DNA of 26,141 nucleotides from DATKKX01 sp035542775. Its GTDB lineage: Bacteria > Planctomycetota > Phycisphaerae > UBA1845 > UTPLA1. Every line of letters begins with the position of its first letter. The stretch's first letter is position 1. The translations under genes were made by a program, and so were the position numbers. The stretch lies in the NCBI GenBank assembly GCA_035542775.1, contig DATKKX010000089.1, positions 1 through 26,141 on the forward strand. Reading direction: 5' to 3'. Below, piece by piece: positions 1 to 7,535 of this stretch. The notes below the pieces were generated by a model. That model did no database searches. It had not been told where the DNA came from and saw only the letters and a list, made by a program, of their open reading frames with translations.

Positions 1-55
1 CTCTAAGAGGATTTTACTAGCCCATCTAGGGGAGGACCCATATTCCGGGCTTTGA

Positions 56-71
56 ATCGGCCTTCGCCGAT
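56..71 (-). terminator. Weak hairpin downstream of the LuxR gene
   Basis: Perfect 6-bp arms, ATCGGC and GCCGAT, around a 4-nt loop lie about 35 nt past the stop codon of the LuxR-type gene on the minus strand. No T tract follows, so an intrinsic terminator is only a possibility. Nothing else is visible in bases 1-106. Confidence 0.22.
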
Positions 72-106
72 GAGATGACGCCAGTCTTGGAGGCATGAAG
101 TCGTCT

Positions 107-754
107 TCAGACCAGGTGATGGCGGATAGCGAAACTGACGGCCTCTGCCCGCGAGCTCAGGCCCAGTTTCTTATAGAGGTTCTTGAGATGCGACCGGACC
201 GTCGAAGTGGAGATATTGTTCTGGGCCGCGATTTCCGTGTTGCCCAAGCCTTGCCCTACCAGCCGCAGCATGCGGAGTTCTTGCTGCGTCAGACGGGCGA
301 CCGGCTCAGGGGGCATGTGCCCGCTGGTCAGGGACAGCAGGTGCGTCGCCACCGCCTGGGACAGCGTGACCTGCACGGCACGCTCCTGGGTTATGTCGCA
401 GACCAGCATGGCGCGCCCGATCTCCCTGCCCTCCCCGTCCAGGCACCGCGTGGCATTCACTTTCAGGTCCATCGCTTTTGGCCAGCGGACGCTGATCTCG
501 GCATAGGCATTGGCATCCTTGTTCGCGACGTCATGCCAGAAAGCCAGCATCTGGGGGTTCTTCAGAACGTGGTCCATCGATCGGCCCGAACAGGCGGCCA
601 GTTCCACGCCCAGCAATTTCTCGGCGGTGCGGTTCAGCCAGACAACTTTTCCCCGATGGTCCACGAGAACCAGGCCCACCGACAGCCCTGAGACCGCGTT
701 TACGATGAGGCACTGATTCAGGCATTCGCCGTTCAGGGCTCCAAGGCACTTCAC
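107..754 (-). CDS. PAS-LuxR transcriptional regulator
   Basis: Probable DNA-binding transcriptional regulator. In the longest version (GTG at 784, 225 aa) a PAS-like sensor domain spans about residues 25-135, including the stretch GLVLVDHRGKVVWLNRTAEKLLG, which is typical of PAS cores. A short linker follows, then a LuxR/GerE helix-turn-helix at about 165-220 with LTQQELRMLRLVGQG, then NTEIAAQ and STVRSHLKNLYKKLG. No receiver domain is present, so this is a one-component sensor rather than a classical response regulator. I prefer the GTG at 754 (215 aa) because GGGAG sits 8 nt upstream; the GTG at 784 has no visible ribosome binding site. The gene is divergent from the cytochrome operon starting at 831, so control of that operon is a reasonable inference. 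The PAS ligand cannot be read from the sequence. Confidence 0.88.
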   Translation of the reverse strand: MKCLGALNGECLNQCLIVNAVSGLSVGLVLVDHRGKVVWLNRTAEKLLGVELAACSGRSMDHVLKNPQMLAFWHDVANKDANAYAEISVRWPKAMDLKVNATRCLDGEGREIGRAMLVCDITQERAVQVTLSQAVATHLLSLTSGHMPPEPVARLTQQELRMLRLVGQGLGNTEIAAQNNISTSTVRSHLKNLYKKLGLSSRAEAVSFAIRHHLV

Positions 755-802
755 GGTTTGCGCTCCCTGGAATCTAATGTTCACACTCGCACAGTCAACA
801 CA

Positions 803-840
803 GGGAGATTATACTCCCGCCTCGTTCGATATGCCGTCAA
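803..840 (-). promoter_or_regulatory. Divergent promoter/operator between luxR-type gene and cytochrome operon
   Basis: On the minus strand a perfect -10 hexamer TATAAT (813-808) lies inside a palindrome, GGGAG-ATTATA-CTCCC (803-818). A TTGACG -35 candidate lies at 840-835, but the spacer is 21 nt, longer than the usual 16-18. The -35 candidate falls in the first codons of the divergent cytochrome gene. The palindrome is a possible binding site for a repressor or for the regulator itself. Confidence 0.38.
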
Positions 841-2714
841 CTTCGTCAAATCCAACCTGCCGCAGGGCGACCGCTGGACTGCTCATGACCGCCCTGGTTC
901 TCGTCTTGGGGTCGGTCGCCCGTGCGTCCGACCCGGACAACTGCCTCCTCTGCCACCAGTTCCGAGGCCTGAGCCGTTTCGATGTCGACGGCAACCTGGC
1001 GCATGTGTTCTTTGTTGACCCCTCCTACGTCCAGCAACTCCGCGGGCCCCACGCCCGCCTGGCGTGCACCGATTGCCACCCGCGAGACCAGGTGGCGGTC
1101 ATTCCCCATCAAACCGTCAGCCGCGTGAGCTGCGTCGAAATCTGTCACCTCCTGGAGCCGGGCAGCACCGAACGCCGCTTCAGCCACGGCAACATCGCCC
1201 GAATGCTCGACGCCGGCGCGCACTCGCTGCAAACGCTGTCGCAGTTGCAGTTCGCACAAGGGCCGCTCCTCCGTGATAAACAGGCGCTGTGCCTCTACTG
1301 CCACGATGAGCCGCTCTTCCGCAGCCCCGCCGCCGTGCTCCCCACGATCGACGTTACCGACCCGCGGACCTTCGACCGCTGCGAAGTCTGCCACGCGGAA
1401 CAGATACCGGTGGATGTGGCCTACTACCTCCGGCATATCGCCGCGCGCTTGCAGCAGTCGCGGCCGCCGCTGGAGCAGGCCCAGGTATGCGCCGTCTGCC
1501 ACACCGACCCGGCCGTTCTCAAGTCCCACGAAATGAAGGATGCCGTCGCCAGCTTCGTTCTCAGCTTTCACGGGAAGGCGGCGCTGCTCGGCGCGACCAA
1601 TGCGGCAACCTGCGTGTCCTGCCACGTCCACGCCGGCGAGAATGCCCATCTGATGCTCGGCCACGCCAACGAACACTCCTCCGTGAACTCGAGAAACGTC
1701 GCCAACGTCTGCCGCAGCGCCGATTGTCACCCTGACGCCGATCCACAACTGGCCGCCGCGGCCGTACATCTCGATCTGCCGACCGCCTGGGGCTCGCTGG
1801 AGTTCTGGATCGCCGCTGCTTTCATTATCCTCACGCTCGGCACCTTCGGACCCTCGCTGGTGCTGTGCGTGCTGGAGCAGGTCCAGATCGCCGTCGGGCG
1901 CGAGCACCCCCATGCCCCGGCCGTCGAGCGCCTCGTCGAGAAACTGCTCGCCAAGCCGGAGGGGCGCCTCCGTCTCCAACGCTTTACCGTCAACCAGCGC
2001 GTGCAGCACTGGATCCTGGTCCTGCTCTTCACCACGCTGGCGATCACCGGCTTTCCCATGAAATTCGCCGATCGCGGATGGTCCCGGGCGGTGGTCGAGA
2101 CCTTTGGCGGCCTGCACGTGACGCGGACCATTCACCACTGGGCGGGCATCGCCCTCATCCTGGGGCTCTTCGTTCACCTGATGTACTGCCTGGCGACGCT
2201 CGTGGAACGCAGCCGCGAGCGGACCCCGGCGGGTCGGCGGGTCGGTCTGTTCAAGGCCCTGCTGAACCTGCCGATGGTGGTCAACCCCGGCGAACTCCGG
2301 AAAACCTGCCAGTTGCTGCTTTACCTCATGGGCCGGCGGGCGGAGCCGCCGAGCTTCGGCCGCTTCAATGTCAAGGAGAAGTTCGAGTACATCGGCGTCT
2401 TCTGGGGAACCACGCTGCTGGGGCTCACCGGGGCCCTGCTGTGGGGACAGCAGTTCTGGTCTCACTACATCACGGGGCGGATCTTCAATATCGCCCTGAT
2501 CGCCCACACCTATGAGGCGTTCCTGGCCATCATTCACGTGGGCATCCTGCACATCGTCAACGTGGTTTTCTCGCCGCACGTTTTCCCGCTGTCCAGGGCG
2601 ACAATCACCGGCGACACGCCGGTCGGAGAGCTGGCCGAGCAGCACAGTGAGTTCGTTCGCGAGGCGGCGAGCAAGGCGGGTATCACCGAATCGACGGGGG
2701 AGGTTTATGACTAA
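831..2714 (+). CDS. Octaheme cytochrome c fused to cytochrome b membrane domain (CbcL-like architecture)
   Basis: Predicted membrane electron-transfer protein of 627 aa. Residues 1-32 form a signal peptide (hydrophobic stretch ending SVARA). Eight haem c sites follow: CLLCH 38, CTDCH 79, CVEICH 101 (CX3CH), CLYCH 154, CEVCH 184, CAVCH 220, CVSCH 261 and CRSADCH 294 (CX4CH). After a membrane helix at about 325-347 comes a cytochrome b561/FdnI-like domain with four more helices and candidate haem b ligands H393, H436, H449, H559 and H569/H574. The order, exported multihaem c then b, matches Geobacter CbcL, an inner-membrane quinone oxidoreductase; transfer of electrons between quinone and periplasmic carriers is inferred from that. 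The ATG at 831 gives a better signal peptide than the in-frame ATG at 777, but neither has a strong ribosome binding site. It overlaps the next cytochrome gene by 8 nt, so they form one operon. Confidence 0.9.
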   Translation: MPSTSSNPTCRRATAGLLMTALVLVLGSVARASDPDNCLLCHQFRGLSRFDVDGNLAHVFFVDPSYVQQLRGPHARLACTDCHPRDQVAVIPHQTVSRVSCVEICHLLEPGSTERRFSHGNIARMLDAGAHSLQTLSQLQFAQGPLLRDKQALCLYCHDEPLFRSPAAVLPTIDVTDPRTFDRCEVCHAEQIPVDVAYYLRHIAARLQQSRPPLEQAQVCAVCHTDPAVLKSHEMKDAVASFVLSFHGKAALLGATNAATCVSCHVHAGENAHLMLGHANEHSSVNSRNVANVCRSADCHPDADPQLAAAAVHLDLPTAWGSLEFWIAAAFIILTLGTFGPSLVLCVLEQVQIAVGREHPHAPAVERLVEKLLAKPEGRLRLQRFTVNQRVQHWILVLLFTTLAITGFPMKFADRGWSRAVVETFGGLHVTRTIHHWAGIALILGLFVHLMYCLATLVERSRERTPAGRRVGLFKALLNLPMVVNPGELRKTCQLLLYLMGRRAEPPSFGRFNVKEKFEYIGVFWGTTLLGLTGALLWGQQFWSHYITGRIFNIALIAHTYEAFLAIIHVGILHIVNVVFSPHVFPLSRATITGDTPVGELAEQHSEFVREAASKAGITESTGEVYD

Positions 2715-3849
2715 GGCGACGGCGGCAAGATTCGGCGGCCACCTCCCCGGCGGGAAGCTCCTCCGCTTCCTGCGCGAGATCGGGGTGCGTGTCTATGCCG
2801 TCGGCATCGTCGCTCTGGTCTGCTGGCTCAGTTTCTTCGCCTTGCGCTATCTGGTCGTGACCCTGATGTTCCCGTCGAAGGCGCCACCCCAGATCATCGG
2901 CATCCCGACACGGCTGGACAGGGAGCTCCTGCAAACTCGCCGAAGCCAATGGCCGGGCATCGAGATGATCGCCAATCCTCGCACGCCGCCCGCCCATTAC
3001 CACCGCGTCGATGGCTGGATTCAGCCCGATCGCTTCAACGACTGCACGCAGAGCGGCTGCCACCTGGCGCTGCCTCATACCAAGCGGAAGGAGGTGCGGG
3101 CCTTCCTGAATATGCACGCCACCAGCATCCAGTGCGATGTCTGCCACGCTCAATCCAATGTCAGACCGTTGGCTCTCACCTGGTATGATCTTGATCGCGG
3201 GAAGGCTTGCGACTCTCCGGCCGCGCTTCGGGCCTATGAGTTTGTGACCTCCGAGGAGGGCCGCAAGCAACTTGCGGAGCCGACGGCTGCCGTTCAGAAG
3301 AAGCTGGTTGACCTGTTGACTGCGGCATCGCGGGCCGCCGACGGCCTCTACGCACTTCAGCAACTGGCCCGGCACGTGGCCTCCGTGCGACCGACCAGCG
3401 ACGCATTCCAGAAGCTGGTCGAGGCCGTGCGATCGGCGCTGCCGCGGCACTTCCGTGGGGAATACGGAGCCAAGCTGGCCTTGCGTGATCCGGCCACTGG
3501 CCGGCCGATCCTGAAGCACCCGGAGACTGCCAAGGCGGTGACGGAATACCTGGAAGGCGGCACGTCCCTCAAAGGCGCCGAACGCGACGCGCTGCTGGCC
3601 AGGATCCATCCGCAGAAACGCGCGGAACCCCTGCACTGCACCGACTGCCACCGCAAAGACGACTCCCTGATTCCCTTCGGCCAGATCGGCTATCCGCCGG
3701 CCAGACAGGAGGCCCTGACCGGGCCCACGATTTTCCAGATGATCCAGAACATCTCCGCCGGTCAACCGATGAACCTGCCGAGCTTCATCAGCCCGAGTAT
3801 CCCTCAACCGGTGCCTCCACAGCCTCAGGCAACGCAGCCGTCGATGTAG
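2707..3849 (+). CDS. Membrane-anchored triheme cytochrome c
   Basis: 380-aa protein with an N-terminal membrane anchor at about residues 27-53 and no obvious cleavage site, so most of it should face the periplasm. It has three covalent haem sites: CTQSGCH (113-119, a CX4CH variant), CDVCH (143-147) and CTDCH (311-315). A largely helical stretch separates the second and third haems. The C-terminus is rich in Pro and Gln. The start is the ATG at 2707, preceded by GGAGG, overlapping the end of the octaheme-c/b gene by 8 nt, which suggests translational coupling. It probably accepts electrons from, or donates them to, the upstream fusion protein. I do not recognise a named family. The stop is TAG, and Pro/Gln-rich coding continues in the same frame after it (see findings). 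Confidence 0.88.
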   Translation: MTKATAARFGGHLPGGKLLRFLREIGVRVYAVGIVALVCWLSFFALRYLVVTLMFPSKAPPQIIGIPTRLDRELLQTRRSQWPGIEMIANPRTPPAHYHRVDGWIQPDRFNDCTQSGCHLALPHTKRKEVRAFLNMHATSIQCDVCHAQSNVRPLALTWYDLDRGKACDSPAALRAYEFVTSEEGRKQLAEPTAAVQKKLVDLLTAASRAADGLYALQQLARHVASVRPTSDAFQKLVEAVRSALPRHFRGEYGAKLALRDPATGRPILKHPETAKAVTEYLEGGTSLKGAERDALLARIHPQKRAEPLHCTDCHRKDDSLIPFGQIGYPPARQEALTGPTIFQMIQNISAGQPMNLPSFISPSIPQPVPPQPQATQPSM

Positions 3850-3970
3850 AAGCTGGAAGGCAGCCAGCCGGTCCCACAGCCACAGCAGACGCCGTAGCCA
3901 TCACCAGGCGCCACAAGCACCACACACGCCGCCGGCACCGCAGACGCCCTAGGCCCGGAGGGCCGACCAG

Positions 3971-3990
3971 CCGAGGACATGAGTCCTCGG
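3971..3990 (+). terminator. Hairpin after the cytochrome operon
   Basis: Perfect 8-bp arms, CCGAGGAC and GTCCTCGG, around an ATGA loop, about 120 nt past the stop codon of the triheme cytochrome. There is no T tract, so it may be an RNA 3'-end stabilising structure rather than an intrinsic terminator. Confidence 0.35.
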
Positions 3991-4065
3991 AACGCCCGTG
4001 CCACAGCCCATCAACCCTTGAAAAGGGCGACAGATTTGACTTCCCACGGCCGGATCTCACAAACG

Positions 4066-4099
4066 CCGAAGGCCCCGCGTCTCCGCGCGAAGCCTTCGG
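4066..4099 (-). terminator. Composite hairpin downstream of the PEP-CTERM gene
   Basis: Perfect 8-bp arms, CCGAAGGC (4066-4073) and GCCTTCGG (4092-4099), enclose a second short GC stem, CGCG/CGCG. On the minus strand it begins about 35 nt after the PEP-CTERM stop and is followed by a weak CGTTTGTG stretch. It could be a terminator; the poor T tract limits confidence. Confidence 0.38.
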
Positions 4100-4134
4100 T
4101 GAAGGTGAAGCGTAAAGGAGGAGGATTGGTTCGT

Positions 4135-5076
4135 TTACGATCGGCGGCGGAGCAGCGCCAGGCCGCTCAGGAGCATCAAGCCCAGCGTCGCCGGCTCGGG
4201 AACATCATGAAACACCGACACGTCGCCGCTCCGCAGTGGCGTCAGAGGTGGGTACGGCTGCCCGTTGTCCAGAGCAATGTCGTCGATCCAGTCTCCGATC
4301 TTCAGGTCGGTGGTGCGGTTGAGGAACACATCTCCAACGCCCCACGGCGAATCCCATGAATTCATGATCACCCCATAGCGAAGATCGGCCGGTGTCATCC
4401 CGGGCCCGGACACGGCGAAGTTCATGATCCGCGTCGCCGTCTGGCCCGGCATGATGTTGCCGAAATCCCAGGCCGGCACGTAGTAGTTGCCGAACGGCCA
4501 CCGCCCCGCCGGGTTTCCGGGGGTCCAGCAATACCACGCCGCCTGGTCCTCGTTCAAAGCGATGATGTAGGGGTTGGTGTTGCGATAAGGCGCATTCCAC
4601 ACCGCGGGCAGGTTGGCCGTGTCGGTAACAGCGAACTCGGCCGTCAGCTTGGTGCCGAACAACGGGCCGAAGTATTTCTCAGGGGTGTGCAAGTACTCCT
4701 CGTGGCTGTTATTGCCGTCCGCCCATTGACCCTCGCCGGGCGTATCATTGGTGATCTGGGCCTGGATGGTGAGCCCGATGATGTTCAGTCCCTGCATCTG
4801 CACGTTCATCACCTTCCCATAGATGGCGTTGCAACCGGCGAAGCCCCCGCCCAACCCAGGGAGGTTGTCGTAGAATTCGTGCGTTCTGTATTCCTCGTGG
4901 CCGGTGGCGTAATTGCGGAACCACTGCCCCTGGATGGCGTGCGGATCCTGCACCGGGCCGGTCCAACTCGGCACCGGTGTGACCGGCGGCTTGGTGATCG
5001 GTAGCGAAGGACTTGCCGCGGCATAGGTTCCCAGGCAAAGCGTGACGACGACTGCGATAGTTGTTGTGCCTTTCAT
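4135..5076 (-). CDS. PEP-CTERM sorting domain exported protein
   Basis: 313-aa exported protein. An N-terminal signal peptide (about residues 1-22, ending TYAAAS) leads into a secreted domain I do not recognise, rich in Asn, Gly, Trp and Tyr. The C-terminus (292-312) is a textbook PEP-CTERM signal: VPEP, a hydrophobic helix LGLMLLSGLALL, then RRR. Such proteins are recognised by an exosortase, which cuts near the motif and directs them to the cell surface or exopolysaccharide; no exosortase is in this window. The start at 5076 is chosen because AGGA lies 8 nt upstream and a signal peptide follows at once. The same frame stays open to 5442, but that extension has a non-coding look and would bury the signal peptide. 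The middle region may be a beta-sandwich, but this is not demonstrable by eye. Confidence 0.9.
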   Translation of the reverse strand: MKGTTTIAVVVTLCLGTYAAASPSLPITKPPVTPVPSWTGPVQDPHAIQGQWFRNYATGHEEYRTHEFYDNLPGLGGGFAGCNAIYGKVMNVQMQGLNIIGLTIQAQITNDTPGEGQWADGNNSHEEYLHTPEKYFGPLFGTKLTAEFAVTDTANLPAVWNAPYRNTNPYIIALNEDQAAWYCWTPGNPAGRWPFGNYYVPAWDFGNIMPGQTATRIMNFAVSGPGMTPADLRYGVIMNSWDSPWGVGDVFLNRTTDLKIGDWIDDIALDNGQPYPPLTPLRSGDVSVFHDVPEPATLGLMLLSGLALLRRRS

Positions 5077-5440
5077 GGTCGTTTTCCTTTCTTTCTGGGC
5101 GGATCGGGCGGCCCCTCCGGCCGCCGTCATCGACCCGCTACGATCCCCGCGATTGCCCCCGCCACCTGGGATCAGGATCCCAGGCGGCGAGAGGCGCAGC
5201 CTCGACTCCCCAGGGGAAGACGGGCGATTCGCCGGCGTGGCCACGGGAAAATCAGGGCATGCCAATGCAGCCCCAAACGCACGACGTCCCGGCCGGAATC
5301 CTTTCATCCATCCAGCACCTTTGGCTTTGGCCGCTGGGCAACCGTTCCGCTCGCGCCGATTCTCCGGAGTCGACGCCGTTGCGTGCCGACCGCCGCGCGC
5401 CGTAACTTGGTTATGGAACAACCGGCGGGAGGTGAAGAAC
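5077..5440. other. Divergent intergenic region upstream of PEP-CTERM and flavoprotein genes
   Basis: 364 bp between divergent starts, so both promoters should lie here, though no clear sigma-70 pair stands out. Ribosome binding sites are evident at both edges: AGGA before 5076 on the minus strand and GGAGGTGA at 5428-5435 on the plus strand. A strong inverted repeat at 5161-5188 is listed separately. I looked for a cyclic-di-GMP riboswitch because of the surface-protein context and could not support one. Confidence 0.55.
5161..5188. repeat. Near-perfect inverted repeat
   Basis: Arms CCTGGGATC and GATCCCAGG are perfect around an AG spacer, and the pairing extends outward through GCC/GGC with one A-C mismatch, giving 13-nt arms. 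It lies about 85-112 nt upstream of the PEP-CTERM start. With a 2-nt spacer it is nearly a continuous palindrome, better suited to binding a dimeric protein than to folding as RNA. Confidence 0.6.
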
Positions 5441-6010
5441 ATGCATGCCAGGCAAATTGATGCTGAACCGACGCGAGTCCGCCGGCGCGATCGAGCGGTC
5501 GAGGACCAGGCGTGGATGCGAGACTTTCTTCGCCGTGCCGCTTACTGCACCTGGGCGACGCCCCACGAGGATCTGCCGCGATTGCACATCAACCTGTTCG
5601 CATATGACGAAGCCGCCAACGTCATCTACCTGCATACTGGACGCGAGGGACGAACGCCGCATGACGTGCGGGACAACGGCTGTGTCAGCTTTTGTGTCAG
5701 CGAGATGGGCCGGCTGCTGCCCGCGGAAGTGGCCGGGGCGTTCAGCGTCGAGTACGCCAGCGTCATGATCTTCGGTCGAGTATCGATCGTCGCAGATGAG
5801 GCGGAGGCGCAGCGCGGCCTGCAGATGCTCTTGGACAAATACTTCCCCCACCTGCGGCCCGGCCGGGATTACCGGGCGATTAGTAAACCGGAACTCGCCC
5901 GCACGTGCGTCTACCGGATCACCGTCGAGCAATGGAGCGGCAAGCAGAACAAGAAGCCGCCGGATTTCCCCGGAGCCTTTATCTACGGGCATCCTCCGTC
6001 GGGCACCTAG
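5441..6010 (+). CDS. Pyridoxamine 5'-phosphate oxidase-like flavoprotein (NimA-like)
   Basis: 189-aa protein with the split-barrel fold of the pyridoxamine 5'-phosphate oxidase superfamily, closest in style to NimA-like flavin reductases. Supporting features are the N-terminal RRRDRAV and helix DFLRRAAYCTWAT (about 24-41), a strand pattern LHINLFAYDEAANVIYLHTG, a conserved HDVRDNGCVSFCVSE core, and YASVMIFGRVSIV followed by the helix QRGLQMLLDKYFPHL. Members bind FMN or a related cofactor and reduce or sense small molecules in the cytoplasm; the substrate cannot be predicted. The start at 5441 follows an excellent GGAGGTGA site 5 nt upstream. The reading frame is open further upstream but lacks family features there. 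It stands alone, divergent from the PEP-CTERM gene and convergent with the radical SAM gene. Confidence 0.87.
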   Translation: MHARQIDAEPTRVRRRDRAVEDQAWMRDFLRRAAYCTWATPHEDLPRLHINLFAYDEAANVIYLHTGREGRTPHDVRDNGCVSFCVSEMGRLLPAEVAGAFSVEYASVMIFGRVSIVADEAEAQRGLQMLLDKYFPHLRPGRDYRAISKPELARTCVYRITVEQWSGKQNKKPPDFPGAFIYGHPPSGT

Positions 6011-6060
6011 GACTCCTTCTCAAACGGGCGTGGTCCTGCACAGCCGGTGGGCGCGCGCTG

Positions 6061-7374
6061 TCAGGCCGATGGCGAGTGCCCTTCGGCGGGGGAGGTGATC
6101 TCCGAGTGCGGTGCCCCGGCTGATTCGGTCCCTGTCGCCGGTCGGCGCCGCACCGGCCGGCCGTTGGGTCCGATGGTGTAGAGATCCTCGAAGCGATACT
6201 GGTCCGCGAAGCGGCAGGTCCGCTCGGTGTAGTTGGTGTTGAACAGCCGCGGGCAGTCGTCGCAGAATGTCTTGCTCAGCTCCGGTTCCCTCCGGATGGC
6301 CGATGGGCGCGACACCCAGCGTCGCAACTGCCGGTACTCCGGCGATTGCCAGGTCGCTCCCACGCCGGCTTCGAACACATTGCCCACCGGTCGAGCGTCG
6401 CCGCCGGTATATTGTTCGCCCAGTCGAAAGGCGCAGCACGGAATCACGTCGCCGTTGTACTTGATCAGCATGAAGAAGTGCGGCCAGTGACACACCGGCA
6501 GCCATCGGTCCGGGACCGGCTCAAAGACGTCGAACTGCCCGGGATCGCGGTCGGTGTAGTTGTGCAGCCAGCCCCACAATTCATGCACCTGGTCGGCTCC
6601 GAGCTCGCGGCATACCCGCTGGCCTTCGGCCACATCATCCAGGTTGTGCTGGAACTTGATGTATTGCACTTCGATGCGCGGATAGCGCTGCCCCAGCGCC
6701 CGCCGGAATTCGCAGGCCCGCTTCAGGTTGGACAGCACCAGATCGAGGTGGCCGCCCACCCGCGTCATGCTGTACTTCTCCTGCGATATGCCGTCGAGGC
6801 ACACCGTCAGAAGGGTCACGCCGCTGCTGATCAGGTCCCGGATTTTCTCGTCGCTGAGCCGGAAGCTGAAATTCGTGCTCACGTGGATGTTCAACCCGGC
6901 CTCGGCGGCGATGCGGCAAAACGCCGCCAACTGCGGATGCATCAGCGGATCGCCCAGGTAATAGAGCAGGACACCGAGCGTGTGTCCTTTGATCTCGTCG
7001 ATGATGCGGCGAAAGTCGGCCTCGCTCATCATCTGGCCGGCATGGAATTGCTGCCTCTGCAGCGTGGTATTATCGCCCGGCTCGGCATGCACGCAGACCG
7101 TACAGTGCAGATTGCACAGCGGAGACAAATCGACGATGGCCAGAACGGGGTAGGCCGCGGTGCGTTCGCTGCGGAGCAGAAAGCGGGCCACCGCGGAGGC
7201 GAGGTTCATGAATTTCCGGAGCGTGAGTCCCCGTGTGAGCAGCTCGGCCCGCCTGGCCAGGCGCCGGGCGACAAAATGGACCCGTGCTCCCAGCCGGATA
7301 AACCGGCGGAAGAACCGGCTGACCATCGCCGCGGGCTTCAATACAGTAGTGCTCTGTGTCTCGAGCGTGAACAC
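6061..7374 (-). CDS. Radical SAM protein with SPASM-like C-terminal domain
   Basis: 437-aa radical SAM enzyme. The [4Fe-4S]-AdoMet motif CNLHCTVC gives Cys87, Cys91 and Cys94. The barrel follows, including YYLGDPLMHPQL in the place of the usual GGEP motif. The C-terminal third carries further cysteines (PVCHWPHF, VIPCCAF, TFCDDCP, ERTC), fitting a SPASM/Twitch auxiliary cluster. The first 80 residues are basic and partly helical. I chose the GTG at 7374, preceded by GGGAG 8 nt upstream; an ATG at 7326 is possible, and the frame is open to 7653 but would overlap the upstream gene by more than 100 nt. The substrate is unknown. Its position after a DUF2723 membrane protein suggests an envelope or glycan role, but many SPASM proteins modify peptides, and no precursor peptide is visible. 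Confidence 0.87.
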   Translation of the reverse strand: MFTLETQSTTVLKPAAMVSRFFRRFIRLGARVHFVARRLARRAELLTRGLTLRKFMNLASAVARFLLRSERTAAYPVLAIVDLSPLCNLHCTVCVHAEPGDNTTLQRQQFHAGQMMSEADFRRIIDEIKGHTLGVLLYYLGDPLMHPQLAAFCRIAAEAGLNIHVSTNFSFRLSDEKIRDLISSGVTLLTVCLDGISQEKYSMTRVGGHLDLVLSNLKRACEFRRALGQRYPRIEVQYIKFQHNLDDVAEGQRVCRELGADQVHELWGWLHNYTDRDPGQFDVFEPVPDRWLPVCHWPHFFMLIKYNGDVIPCCAFRLGEQYTGGDARPVGNVFEAGVGATWQSPEYRQLRRWVSRPSAIRREPELSKTFCDDCPRLFNTNYTERTCRFADQYRFEDLYTIGPNGRPVRRRPATGTESAGAPHSEITSPAEGHSPSA

Positions 7375-7535
7375 ATCAAGGTCTCCCGATGCTCGGATGC
7401 TCTGAAAACGCCCGGTCAGCCATTCTATGCCCGTGACGCCTCGCAGCGCCCATGTTTCCAGGCTTCCTGGCGGGGCAGCCGCGCTGGCGGCGGATTCAAC
7501 GCTTCCCAATTCCGCGCGCCCCTGCCGCAGACTAC

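Larger units (their letters stand above)
3850..4134. other. Intergenic region between convergent cytochrome and PEP-CTERM genes
   Basis: 285 bp without a gene. The first 45 nt read in frame with the cytochrome gene as a Pro/Gln-rich peptide between two TAG codons (3847-3849 and 3895-3897), then continue open and Pro/Thr/Ala-rich. Two hairpins follow, listed separately. No other signal was seen. Confidence 0.6.

Noticed and set aside
846..2645. Long open frame antisense to the octaheme cytochrome gene (about 600 codons)
   Set aside because: The plus strand has eight haem motifs and a clear membrane domain. The antisense frame is open because of high GC and codon bias, and its product has no recognisable domain.
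5077..5440. Possible cyclic-di-GMP riboswitch before the PEP-CTERM gene
   Set aside because: Neither strand shows the conserved GEMM core or tetraloop-receptor pattern; only a palindrome is evident.
5077..5442. Extension of the PEP-CTERM protein to a start at 5442
   Set aside because: It would place 122 residues before a clear signal peptide, and a good ribosome binding site lies just before 5076.
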